Assembly (NCBI RefSeq): GCF_009821115.1 | Contig: NZ_VYTY01000003.1 | Coordinates: forward strand, 124,001 to 188,000 | Reading direction: 5' to 3' | DNA: 64,000 nucleotides | Source: Nitrincola alkalisediminis | GTDB taxonomy: Bacteria; Pseudomonadota; Gammaproteobacteria; Pseudomonadales; Balneatricaceae | Shown here: positions 51,581-60,205 of the stretch, one piece after another | Layout: each line of letters starts with the position of its first letter | Numbering within the stretch: position 1 is the stretch's first letter | Program-made: the position numbers and the translations under genes | The notes under the pieces: model-generated | The model's database searches: none | What the model saw: the letters and a program-made list of their open reading frames with translations, nothing else | What the model was told of the DNA's origin: nothing

Positions 51581-52615
51581 ATGGCAGTTATATTTTCACA
51601 TCCTATTTCACGTGCCTTGCTAATGGGCAGTCTGATGACTGGGCTTTCGAGCGTCGCTATCAGTCAAACGCAGGAATTGTCTGAAACACTTGATAACTGT
51701 GGTTATCAACTGAATGTGAGTGCTCCACCTGAGCGCGTGATTACGGTTGGGCAAGCCTCTACCGAGTTGCTATATCGCTTGGGGTTACATGAAAAGGTTG
51801 TGGGAACGTCTAACTGGTTTACGGATGTTGCCCAAGAGTTTGAAGAGGTGAATGCCAATATTGAACGCTTGGCGGATAACTTTCCGAGTTTTGAAAGTGT
51901 CGTGTCAAAACGGCCCGATCTTGTCACGGCTGATTTTTTGTTCAGCGTAGGACCTCAAGGCGTGGTTGGTACACGTGAGCAGTTTCATACATTAGGCACC
52001 CAGACCTATGTAATGGCCTCACAGTGCTTGGATCAGGATTCCAGCCGTGGTGTGGATGGCGTTCGCACGGCAATGTTTACACTGGATAACCTATATAAAA
52101 GCATTCGTGATTTAGCAACAGTGTTTGATGTACAGCCAAAAGGTGAAGAAATCATTCGTGACATTCAGCAACGGGAAGCGAACGCTATCGCTAAAGCGGC
52201 TGAGCAGAATCTTGGTGATGTGTCCGCTGTATTTTGGTTTTCCAGTGCTGCGTTAGAAATGGATCCTTGGGTTGCAGGTAGTCAAGCGGTTCCTGGCTGG
52301 ATGATGTCCACGTTAGGTATACGCAATGTTGTTGAGTCGAATGAGGTCTGGCCATCTGTTGGTTGGGAGTCAATCGCCAAGGCTAATCCAGACTTTATTG
52401 TCATTGCACAGATGCAGCGTCGTCGTTTCGAAGCCGATGATTACGAGAAAAAATTAGAATTTTTGCGTACAGACCCCGTGACGCGCCATATGGATGCTGT
52501 GGTGAATGATCGCATCATCATTATGGATGCGCATGCGATGGAAGTGACTCTTCGTTCAATAGAAGGTTTAGAAAGGTTAGGGGCGGCGCTAGAGACGTTT
52601 AAGAATAAGAGTTGA
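51581..52615 (+). CDS. Fe/metallophore ABC transporter substrate-binding protein, copy 1
   Basis: Periplasmic protein of 344 residues, PF01497 fold. Signal peptide ALLMGSLMTGLSSVAISQTQ. Motifs: PPERVITVGQASTELLYRLG, GTSNWFTDVAQEFEEVN, FPSFESVVSKRPDLVTADFL and WPSVGWESIAKANPDFIVIA. The ATG at 51581 has AAGGAG (51569-51574); an upstream in-frame ATG at 51557 is unsupported. A close paralogue follows immediately. The ligand is likely a ferric siderophore or other metal complex, given the Fur box. Confidence 0.87.
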   Translation: MAVIFSHPISRALLMGSLMTGLSSVAISQTQELSETLDNCGYQLNVSAPPERVITVGQASTELLYRLGLHEKVVGTSNWFTDVAQEFEEVNANIERLADNFPSFESVVSKRPDLVTADFLFSVGPQGVVGTREQFHTLGTQTYVMASQCLDQDSSRGVDGVRTAMFTLDNLYKSIRDLATVFDVQPKGEEIIRDIQQREANAIAKAAEQNLGDVSAVFWFSSAALEMDPWVAGSQAVPGWMMSTLGIRNVVESNEVWPSVGWESIAKANPDFIVIAQMQRRRFEADDYEKKLEFLRTDPVTRHMDAVVNDRIIIMDAHAMEVTLRSIEGLERLGAALETFKNKS

Positions 52616-52682
52616 GTGAGCCGTTGTAGCGTTAAGAGGCCCTCTTAACAGCGGAAAATCATCAAGATTGAAGAGAATAGAT

Positions 52683-53702
52683 ATGTCATTTTTATTTGGG
52701 AAATTGTCTCGGTTTATCACCATAACGGGCGTTTTAGTGGGGGCGGTAACGCTCAATTATAGTCAAGCGTCAAACTTTCCTTTGGAAATAGAAAACTGTG
52801 GTAAAACTGTGCAGATGAGTGCTCCACCTGAGCGTGTGATTACGGTTGGGCAAGCCTCCACTGAGTTGCTGTATCGCTTAGGTTTGCATGAACGGGTGAT
52901 CGGCACGTCTAACTGGTTTACGGATGTTGCCGACCAGTATGAGGAGGTCAATGCTAAGATCGAGCGCTTGGCGGATAATTTCCCTAGTTTTGAAAGTGTT
53001 GTCTCTAAACGCCCAAATCTTGTGACGGCAGATTTTCTGTTTGCAGTAGGGCCTCAGGGTGTAGTCGGCAAGCCTGAACAGTTTCAGTCACTTGGGATTG
53101 CAAGCTATGTGCTTGACTCTGAGTGTGTCGGGTCGAACTCGGATGGTTCTCCAACGGCATTTCGCTTGGACAGTTTGTTCCAGAGTATTCGAAATCTTTC
53201 AAGTATGTTTGATGTGCAAGCGCAGGGCGATGAGCTGATTCGTGAGATACAAGGACGTGAAGCCGCTGCCATTGCCGACGCTCAGCAGCGTAATCTGAAT
53301 ACTCTTTCTGCCGTGTTTTGGTTTTCCAGCGCTGATATACAAATGGACCCTTGGGTGGCCGGAACAACTGGGGTACCTGCTTGGATGATGTCAACCTTGG
53401 GCATTAAAAATGTCATCGACGCTCCGGAAGAGTGGCCTTCTGTGGGCTGGGAAAGCATTGCCAGAGCAAACCCAGATGTGATCGTTATCGCAGACATGAC
53501 TCGTCGTCGCTTCGATGCCGATGATTATCAGAAGAAGTTGGAATTTTTACGCTCAGACCCTGTGACACGCCAAATGTCAGCTGTCGTGAATAATCGCATT
53601 GTTGTCATGGACGCTCATGCAATGCGAGCTACGTTGCGTTCGATTGAGGGGCTTGAGCATCTGGTCGAGGCCTTGAGCCCAATGGATTTGGCTGGGAAAT
53701 AG
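52683..53702 (+). CDS. Fe/metallophore ABC transporter substrate-binding protein, copy 2
   Basis: About 339 residues, clearly a tandem paralogue of the preceding gene: PPERVITVGQASTELLYRLG is identical and GTSNWFTDVADQYEEVN, WPSVGWESIARANPDVIVIA and RSDPVTRQMSAVVNNRIVVM are nearly so. DNA between 52820 and 52930 is nearly the same as 51720-51830, while the signal peptides and the loop after TADFLF differ. The ATG at 52683 is preferred to a TTG at 52668. Two binding proteins for one permease suggest widened ligand range. Confidence 0.87.
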   Translation: MSFLFGKLSRFITITGVLVGAVTLNYSQASNFPLEIENCGKTVQMSAPPERVITVGQASTELLYRLGLHERVIGTSNWFTDVADQYEEVNAKIERLADNFPSFESVVSKRPNLVTADFLFAVGPQGVVGKPEQFQSLGIASYVLDSECVGSNSDGSPTAFRLDSLFQSIRNLSSMFDVQAQGDELIREIQGREAAAIADAQQRNLNTLSAVFWFSSADIQMDPWVAGTTGVPAWMMSTLGIKNVIDAPEEWPSVGWESIARANPDVIVIADMTRRRFDADDYQKKLEFLRSDPVTRQMSAVVNNRIVVMDAHAMRATLRSIEGLEHLVEALSPMDLAGK

Positions 53703-53708
53703 TTGCAC

Positions 53709-54743
53709 ATGTCCACACTTGTTTTGCACAAAACCGCCAGCCTTGTGATTCAGTTGCTCAGAGGCTTATTGCTGGCGGCCAGTATTCTTCTGGCGGCTAT
53801 TTTACTGGCCGTAACCATTGGCGAAAGTTCGATTAGCTTGCGGACGGTGTATCAAACACTGGCCAACAAACTTTTAGGTGCTCAGTATGCCGTTGATCTG
53901 ATCGATGCCGGTATTCTATGGGAGTACCGCTTGAGCCGAGCTGTCATTGCCTCTTGCTGTGGAGCTGCTTTAGCGGTGAGCGGCGTAATTTTACAGTCGT
54001 TGTTACGAAACGTCCTGGTTGATCCCTATATTTTAGGGATCTCTGCGGGGGCCTCTGCCGGGGCTGTCGCTGTCACGATTGTGGGCATAGGTGCTGGTAT
54101 GCTATCTATGTCAGCAGGGGCGTTCTTGGGAGCGCTGCTGTCATTCGGTCTCGTGTTGGCACTTTCCCGAGTCACAGGACAGATCATCTTGGCCGGAATA
54201 GCCGGGGCTCAATTGTTTCATGCACTTTCGGCGTTAATGATTACCAAATCAGCTAATGCTGAGGCCGCCCGTGGAATCATGTTTTGGCTGTTGGGGAATC
54301 TCAGTGGTGTGCGTTGGGGAGATGCTTGGCTTGCGGTTCCTATCGCTCTCATCGGTCTGGCCATCGCTCTATACTATGCCCGCGCTCTGGATGCCTTTAC
54401 CTTTGGGTCGGAGGCTGCAGCGTCGTTGGGGATTCCAGTAAAGCGAGTGCGGTTAATTTTGATCTTGGTAACGGCATCCATGACAGCCGTTATGGTGTCG
54501 ATGGTTGGATCAATAGGTTTTGTAGGGTTGGTGATTCCGCATGCCGCACGCTATCTCGTCGGGGTACGTCATGCTGTGCTACTGCCTGTTTCCGCCTTGA
54601 TGGGGGCTGTGTTTCTAGTCATGTCCGATATTCTTTCTCGTATTGTCGTGCCTGGACAAGTCTTACCCATTGGCGTAGTGACGGCCTTGATTGGCGCACC
54701 TGCCTTTGCCTTGATTCTGATTCGGGGGGCGAAGCACAAATGA
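53709..54743 (+). CDS. FecCD-family ABC transporter permease (BtuC/FhuB type)
   Basis: 344 residues with about ten TM helices. Motifs: WEYRLSRAVIASCCGAALAV, GVILQSLLRNVLVDPYILG with ISAGASAGA, and the coupling region VSMVGSIGFVGLVIPHAARY. The ATG at 53709 is preferred over a TTG at 53703; the gene starts six bases after the second binding-protein stop. It is a single permease gene, so it should act as a homodimer, unlike the heterodimeric system at 20644-22582. The stop overlaps the ATPase start (ATGA). Confidence 0.92.
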   Translation: MSTLVLHKTASLVIQLLRGLLLAASILLAAILLAVTIGESSISLRTVYQTLANKLLGAQYAVDLIDAGILWEYRLSRAVIASCCGAALAVSGVILQSLLRNVLVDPYILGISAGASAGAVAVTIVGIGAGMLSMSAGAFLGALLSFGLVLALSRVTGQIILAGIAGAQLFHALSALMITKSANAEAARGIMFWLLGNLSGVRWGDAWLAVPIALIGLAIALYYARALDAFTFGSEAAASLGIPVKRVRLILILVTASMTAVMVSMVGSIGFVGLVIPHAARYLVGVRHAVLLPVSALMGAVFLVMSDILSRIVVPGQVLPIGVVTALIGAPAFALILIRGAKHK

Positions 54744-55492
54744 TTTCGGTTCAGAATGTCAGTTATCAACTGCGTGGTAAAACCTTGATCAGCCCGCTGT
54801 CCTTTGAGGTGCAGCCTGGTGAGGTTCTGGGATTGATTGGCCCTAATGGCTCGGGTAAATCAACGCTCTTACGCTTACTGGCGGGCATTACTCAGCCAAG
54901 TCGTGGTGAGGTCTTCTTAAAGGGGAAAGCGATACATCAGCTCCAACGAGGAGAGGTTGCACGCCAGATGGCCTTTGTGACACAGCAAGCCGAAACACAC
55001 GAGCATATTCAGGTTCGTGATGCTGTTGAACTGGGACGGACGCCTTGGCTTTCTCTGCTGAACCCTTGGTCAGAACGGGATCGTTACATTGTCGACGACG
55101 CCATGCACGCGCTCAGTATTCAGCACCTTGGGGATCGTATTTGGCAGACTCTTTCGGGTGGCGAGCGCCAGCGCGTTCATCTGGCCAGAGCTCTAGCGCA
55201 GCAACCTGAAATACTGCTGCTGGATGAGCCGACGAACCACTTAGACATTCAAAATCAGCTGGCTATTTTGCAGTTGGTCGAGACGTTAAAGACGACCATT
55301 GTCGTTGCTTTGCATGACTTGAATCAGGCCGCTCGCTGTGATCGTTTGATCATTATGCACGCCAGTCGTCTGGTTGCGATCGGTAAGCCTGAAGAGGTGC
55401 TCACACCTGATCGTATTTGGGACGTGTTTGGGGTAAAGACTCGAACAATTCATGACCCTGAACTGCAACGACCCTTACTTCATTTTTTCTAA
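54740..55492 (+). CDS. ABC transporter ATPase of the Fur-box operon
   Basis: 250 residues. Walker A LIGPNGSGKSTLL, signature LSGGERQRVHLARAL, Walker B ILLLDEPTNHLD and switch His VALHDLNQAARCD, the FepC/BtuD class. The frame continues open upstream into the permease gene, but the ATG at 54740 within ATGA overlap is the sensible start. It works with the FecCD permease and the two paralogous binding proteins. The pseudoazurin gene follows 17 bp later. Confidence 0.93.
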   Translation: MISVQNVSYQLRGKTLISPLSFEVQPGEVLGLIGPNGSGKSTLLRLLAGITQPSRGEVFLKGKAIHQLQRGEVARQMAFVTQQAETHEHIQVRDAVELGRTPWLSLLNPWSERDRYIVDDAMHALSIQHLGDRIWQTLSGGERQRVHLARALAQQPEILLLDEPTNHLDIQNQLAILQLVETLKTTIVVALHDLNQAARCDRLIIMHASRLVAIGKPEEVLTPDRIWDVFGVKTRTIHDPELQRPLLHFF

Positions 55493-55509
55493 TTACATAG
55501 GATACTCCA

Positions 55510-55947
55510 ATGAGAACCTTGCTATTACTGGCGTGTGTGCTGTTTATGCCGTATCTCGCGGCTGACACCCTTCACGAAGTGAAAATGCTCAATATGAATG
55601 CAACAGGTCCGATGCCATTTGAGCCCGATTTTTTGGCGATTAATCCAGGAGACAGCATTCGATTCATACCGGAGCATCGGGGGCATAATGTCGGAACGAT
55701 AAAAAACTTTATCCCTGAAGGTGCCGCAACATTTATGAGTAAAATAGACGAAGACTTTACAACGCAGTTTACCCTTGAAGGATGGTATGGGCTGAGATGT
55801 CCGCCCCATTACACCATGGGGATGGTTATGCTGGTCAAGGTTGGCAATCCATCGATTGATCAGCTGGTTCTCCCAGATGACCTGCCCGCTGCAGCATTAG
55901 AGCGTTTTAATACGATTATTGATCAACATGTGGCTGTGACAAGGTAA
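55510..55947 (+). CDS. Pseudoazurin-like type I blue copper protein
   Basis: Periplasmic cupredoxin of 145 residues (signal peptide RTLLLLACVLFMPYLAADT). The four type I copper ligands are visible: His in EHRGHNVGTIKN, Cys in WYGLRCPPHYTMGM, His of PPHY and Met of TMGM. The C-terminal helix (AALERFNTIIDQH) is typical of pseudoazurin. Pseudoazurins usually carry electrons to nitrite or nitrous-oxide reductases, but no denitrification gene is here; it is 17 bp behind an iron/metallophore ABC operon. A redox role in periplasmic metal handling is possible. Confidence 0.9.
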   Translation: MRTLLLLACVLFMPYLAADTLHEVKMLNMNATGPMPFEPDFLAINPGDSIRFIPEHRGHNVGTIKNFIPEGAATFMSKIDEDFTTQFTLEGWYGLRCPPHYTMGMVMLVKVGNPSIDQLVLPDDLPAAALERFNTIIDQHVAVTR

Positions 55948-55956
55948 TTCTCAGAC

Positions 55957-56835
55957 ATGAACGCTTGGAAGGGTATTTCGCTACGGCTCATTGCGACGGG
56001 TTTATTTGCCGGGATGGCGCTCTGTGTGAAGATCGCGTCAGCCGACGCGCCAGTGGGGCAGATTGTCTTTTGGCGTAGCAGTATCGCCTTGATTCCCATT
56101 GTGCTCTATTTGATGTGGATGAATGCCTTTCCAACGGCCTTGCGGACGCGGCATTGGAAAGGACACCTTTCGCGCAGTGCGTATGGTTGTCTAGCGATGT
56201 TTCTATCCTTTATTTCCTTGGCGTATTTGCCTTTATCCTTAGCCGCAGCACTGGGCTTTTTGGCCCCGATTTTTGCGATTCCCTTGGCGGTTATGCTGCT
56301 AGGAGAAAGGCCCTCTTTTTATCTGGTCATCATGGTATTGACAGGGTTTTTAGGTGTTTTGATTATCTTATATTCTTCTTTGGAATCGCCTGATATGACC
56401 AAAAGCACATTGCTGGGGTGTATGGCAGGGTTGGCGATGGCGATCACCACCGCAATTGCAAAAGTTAAAATCAAACAGCTAACGCACACAGAGCATGCGG
56501 GTAGTATTGCCTTTTATTTTGCACTGATTTGCAGCCTGTTCGGCTTGTTGACCGCTTTCTTAGGGTGGGCACCATTGGATACGCACACCCTCTTTTGGCT
56601 GATCAGTGCAGGCTTATTTGGAGGCGTAGCCCATGTTGTTATGACAGAAGCCATGGCGAGAACATCGGTTTCTACGCTCGCAGTATTTGAATACACGGCG
56701 ATCTTTTGGGCGCTCGGGCTCGACTATAGCGTCTTTGGCGGCTTGCCCGATCCCATCGCGCTGGTCGGTGTCGTGATCATTGTATTGGCTGGAGTCGGTG
56801 TGCTGAAAATAGAGTCACGACCTGTAAGGGGGTAG
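55957..56835 (+). CDS. EamA/DMT-family transporter
   Basis: 292 residues with about ten TM helices in two EamA repeats (LRLIATGLFAGMALCVKIAS; GLDYSVFGGLPDPIALVGVV near the end). Features such as VFWRSSIALIPIVLYLM and SLAYLPLSLAAALGFLAPIF are typical of S-adenosylmethionine- or drug-exporter-like EamA proteins. It starts nine bases after the pseudoazurin stop, so it may be a co-transcribed seventh member of the operon. The substrate is unknown; export of a metallophore is one idea. Confidence 0.85.
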   Translation: MNAWKGISLRLIATGLFAGMALCVKIASADAPVGQIVFWRSSIALIPIVLYLMWMNAFPTALRTRHWKGHLSRSAYGCLAMFLSFISLAYLPLSLAAALGFLAPIFAIPLAVMLLGERPSFYLVIMVLTGFLGVLIILYSSLESPDMTKSTLLGCMAGLAMAITTAIAKVKIKQLTHTEHAGSIAFYFALICSLFGLLTAFLGWAPLDTHTLFWLISAGLFGGVAHVVMTEAMARTSVSTLAVFEYTAIFWALGLDYSVFGGLPDPIALVGVVIIVLAGVGVLKIESRPVRG

Positions 56836-56849
56836 TTGTTAAGCGAGGC

Positions 56850-57776
56850 TTAGTTCGCCGTTTTCATCCCCTTTTCTTCAGCCATTTTGGTTGTTGTAGG
56901 TTTTACCGAGCCCCCTTTAATAAACATGACCCCGTTACCCACCAAAATCATAACTAGACCGAGCACGGCTGGAAGTGTCCAGACATAGCCTTCGAAGAGC
57001 GTGGAGATACCCAAAGCGACCAGTGGGAAGAGCAGAGTGGCATAGGCGGCTTGGCCCGCCCCAATGCGTCCAATCAGCGCGAAGTAGGCGCCAAATCCTA
57101 TCACTGAGCCAAATATTGCGAGATAGAATAAAGCGCTTAAATAACTAAAAGACGTATCCAATGTGAAAGGCGTACCCGTGAGCAGGACAATCGCGAGCAG
57201 AGTGAGGGCGCCATACGACATGGCATAGGCATTGGTTGAGAGTAAATCCAGTCCCTTGCGTTGATGGCGCAGACTAATCATATTGCCCAGAGAGAACCCG
57301 TAGGTGCCAAGGAGTGCACAGCCCAGTCCGAAGAGAACGTCCAGATTGAAAGACTCGCCCGTGAGATCTGGCCAGAAGAGTAGCAGCATGCCGATCAGAC
57401 CTAATCCATTTGCCAGATAAATGCGCGAAGTAATGGGGAGCCGAAAGAAAATCACGCCATTGATGGCATTGAACATCACGGCCATGGAAAAAACGACCGA
57501 GTTCAGCCCCGATGTGATGTATTGAGTCGCCGTATAAAAGAGTAGAAAGTTGAAGCAAAAAACACACATGCCCTGCATCAGACAGAAAAGATGATCACGG
57601 GGATTAATACGGCGCAGTTTTCCAAGTACGGCAAGACACGTCAGCAAAAACAATGCGGCCAGCGCAAAGCGATAGAATACCGAGACAGTGACAGCGACTT
57701 CACCAAGTTGAAATGCAATAGCGATCCAAGTGGTGCCCCAAATTAAAACCGTAGTGATATACAAAAAAGCGTTCAT
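56850..57776 (-). CDS. EamA/DMT-family transporter
   Basis: 308 residues with about ten TM helices, starting MNAFLYITTVLIWGTTWIAI as in many PagO/YdcZ-type exporters, with FYRFALAALFLLTCL and the second-repeat GSVIGFGAYFALIGRIGAG. It is convergent with the other EamA gene (14 bp between stops), and the two are not close copies. It diverges from the AraC gene by about 220 bp, so AraC control is plausible. The polar Lys-rich C-terminal tail is cytosolic. Confidence 0.86.
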   Translation of the reverse strand: MNAFLYITTVLIWGTTWIAIAFQLGEVAVTVSVFYRFALAALFLLTCLAVLGKLRRINPRDHLFCLMQGMCVFCFNFLLFYTATQYITSGLNSVVFSMAVMFNAINGVIFFRLPITSRIYLANGLGLIGMLLLFWPDLTGESFNLDVLFGLGCALLGTYGFSLGNMISLRHQRKGLDLLSTNAYAMSYGALTLLAIVLLTGTPFTLDTSFSYLSALFYLAIFGSVIGFGAYFALIGRIGAGQAAYATLLFPLVALGISTLFEGYVWTLPAVLGLVMILVGNGVMFIKGGSVKPTTTKMAEEKGMKTAN

Positions 57777-57999
57777 GTTGATCCTCGAAACCTGCAGCTG
57801 ATCAAATCTTCTGCGATGGTTATGTATTGGTGATGTGTCACTATAGCGAGGATGGCTGTGTTTGATCTTGCAGATTGCTGCACTTAACTTTCATATTCTT
57901 GCGCTTTTTTAACAGGTAGGGATGATGTCTGCTTGGCAGCAGCCGGAGGGATGTTTAGTATCCTGAAATAGGAGAGGCTAACATTGAGCAGGGGGCGTT

Positions 58000-58878
58000 A
58001 TGCATTCACACTATCAAGTTTTTAAGCAGATGAGTCGACACAAACCCGTGTTGAAAGCAGGCTCTAGCCTTGAGAACGGTATGGGATTGGCGCGCTGGTT
58101 TAATGACGATGATCATATTGCTCTGGACAAGTCAGAGCATCACACATTGAGCCTGTACGTTGCCGATGGCTTCGAGTGCTACCGCAAAACACCACATGGA
58201 TGGCGCAACGGTGGTGCGCCCGGTCGTTTTTGCCTGATGCCAAAGGAGCACGAGTCCGCTTGGGATATTCGCGGCCCACTGGAGTTTGTGCATCTCTATT
58301 TCACGGACCAGCACCTCAATACCCTGACTGAACAGGTGTGGGACAAGTCGCCATCCAGCCTGTTGCTTGATGAAATGCATTTTGCTGAAGATGCCAGTAT
58401 TACCCTTCTTTACCATCAGTTTTTGTTAAATCTAAATTGGCAAGAGCGCAGTGATCAGCTGGCCCTGAGCAGTGCGACAACCTTATTGCTGATTCATTTA
58501 CTCAAAACCTATGCTCAGTGCAATTGGCAGCTCCCTCAGACACGGGGCGGATTGGCACCCTATCAACTCAAGCGTGTGCGTGAGTACATCGAAAGTCATT
58601 TGAATCGACCCTTGTTGTTGCGAGACTTGGCGGCTCAGGCATGCCTTAGCGAGTACCATTTCTCGCGCATGTTTCGTCAGAGTCAAGGCCTGGCGCCGCA
58701 TCAATACGTGTTGCACAGACGCCTACAGCGGGCCGAAATGTTGTTGAAAGAGACGTCCTTGCCCTTAGTGGATATCGCCCTGGAATGCGGGTTCAGCTCA
58801 TCGAGCCATTTATCCAATCGATTTCGGCAGGTGAAGGGTGTGCAGCCTTCATATCTAAGAAAATCACTTACGGTCTAA
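58000..58878 (+). CDS. AraC-family transcriptional regulator
   Basis: 292 residues: N-terminal cupin-like sensing domain (LYVADGFECYRKTPHGWRNG; PGRFCLMPKEHESAWDI) and a C-terminal double HTH (VREYIESHLNRPLLLRDLAA, ACLSEYHFSRMFRQSQG and IALECGFSSSSHLSNRFRQV). The cupin start resembles regulators that sense amino acids or drug-like amines. It is divergent from the EamA exporter gene, which it may activate. Confidence 0.9.
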   Translation: MHSHYQVFKQMSRHKPVLKAGSSLENGMGLARWFNDDDHIALDKSEHHTLSLYVADGFECYRKTPHGWRNGGAPGRFCLMPKEHESAWDIRGPLEFVHLYFTDQHLNTLTEQVWDKSPSSLLLDEMHFAEDASITLLYHQFLLNLNWQERSDQLALSSATTLLLIHLLKTYAQCNWQLPQTRGGLAPYQLKRVREYIESHLNRPLLLRDLAAQACLSEYHFSRMFRQSQGLAPHQYVLHRRLQRAEMLLKETSLPLVDIALECGFSSSSHLSNRFRQVKGVQPSYLRKSLTV

Positions 58879-59122
58879 ACAAATACTGTCGTTATAAAGA
58901 CATCTCAAATGTATAGACTTAACCAGTCTTGTTTGAGTAGACATGACGGTTGGAACAATATTCAAATGTGTACTAGTGTTTCAAGTGGCTAGATTTAATC
59001 CTGCTAGTGGTTGATAGCAATCCTTTACCCATTGTTTGACGAAACGGGTTGTTGTGTAAGTACGTTCTTGACTGGAAAAGTGACGATATCTAATAAGTTT
59101 GACCTACGCAGGAGGCATCGCA

Positions 59123-60205
59123 GTGGTGCAATTTAATGTTCGTAACCTGGTTCCCTTTAAGCTCCTTGTGCTCTTTGTATGCACGCTTGCTTTGGCTGCG
59201 TGTGATGCAGCTCCACCGCCATCGTCCAGCCTTTCTGAAGAGGTTGTTCGTCCAGCCCGTATTGAAAGGGTGCAAGCTGTATTAGCCACAGATCTTGTTT
59301 TCAACGGAACACTAAGGTCGGCACAGCGTGCTGAAATGGCATTCAAAGTGGCGGGCCGTATCGAGGAGATTCGAGTCAATGAGGGACAGCTGGTTCAACA
59401 GGGCGATGAGCTTGCGCGCTTGGATGATCGAGAAATCAGAGCGGCATTTAACTCAGCACAAGCTGAGTTTACATCGGCGGATAACGATTATCGTCGAGGG
59501 AAAGCTATTTTTGACAGTACCCAAGCCATTTCTCGTAGAGACTTAGAAAGGCTTGAAACACAACGAAGTCTCGCGGCCAATCGTTTGAGTACGGCTAGAA
59601 TCGCGCTTGAAGAAACACTCCTTAAAGCACCATTTGATGGCGTAGTCAGTCGCAAATTGGTTGAAAATTTTTCACGAGTATCGGCGAATCAACCTGTTGT
59701 GTTGATTCAAGATCCGACTGAGCTTGAAGTCGTTATTCAAGTGCCGGATCAAGTGGTGCTACAGTCTGCTCGTCGTACGGGTGCGTATGCTGAAATTCCG
59801 GGTTTAGAACAAACCTTTCCGGTGACCTTGAAGTCCTTTTCGACCGAGTCTGATCCCGTTACTCAAACCTATCAAGTCATTTTGGCGCTCAATGAAAAAG
59901 GCGATGCCAATATTTTGCCCGGCATGTCTGCACGTGTATTTGCATCTCAGCAGGGGGATGGAGAGCATATCAGTATTCCGTTAAGTGCGGTTCTGCCGAA
60001 TAATCAAGGCCAGCAGTTCGTATGGACAGTGGATCAGCAAAGTCATGCAACATTAACCCCCGTAGAGATTGGTGAGTTGGTTGGTGATCGAGTCTTTATA
60101 CGATCGGGCTTGAATGCTGGCGAACAGATTATTACGGCGGGTGTAAACAGTGTCAGAGAGGGAATGAAAGTCCGGCCCATGGAGCTTATTGGAGTCATTG
60201 AGTAA
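59123..60205 (+). CDS. RND efflux periplasmic adaptor (membrane fusion lipoprotein)
   Basis: About 360 residues. With the GTG at 59123, preceded by a full AGGAGG (59110-59115), the protein has a lipoprotein signal ending LVLFVCTLALAAC. Then the HlyD/AcrA pattern: AEMAFKVAGRIEEIRVNEGQ (lipoyl half), a helical hairpin (FNSAQAEFTSADNDYRRG), LLKAPFDGVVSRKLVENFSR (second lipoyl half) and a beta-barrel. It links the RND pump to an outer-membrane channel, whose gene is not present. The stop overlaps the pump start (TAATG). Confidence 0.9.
   Translation: MVQFNVRNLVPFKLLVLFVCTLALAACDAAPPPSSSLSEEVVRPARIERVQAVLATDLVFNGTLRSAQRAEMAFKVAGRIEEIRVNEGQLVQQGDELARLDDREIRAAFNSAQAEFTSADNDYRRGKAIFDSTQAISRRDLERLETQRSLAANRLSTARIALEETLLKAPFDGVVSRKLVENFSRVSANQPVVLIQDPTELEVVIQVPDQVVLQSARRTGAYAEIPGLEQTFPVTLKSFSTESDPVTQTYQVILALNEKGDANILPGMSARVFASQQGDGEHISIPLSAVLPNNQGQQFVWTVDQQSHATLTPVEIGELVGDRVFIRSGLNAGEQIITAGVNSVREGMKVRPMELIGVIE

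Noticed and set aside
54284-54739. Upstream in-frame extension of the ABC ATPase (would make a 402-residue protein)
   Set aside because: It lies in another frame of the FecCD permease gene, has Cys/Arg-rich non-protein-like sequence, and the ATG at 54740 overlaps the permease stop as ATGA.
55957-57776. The two neighbouring EamA genes as a local duplication
   Set aside because: They are convergent, and their sequences share only family-level features, so they are not recent copies.
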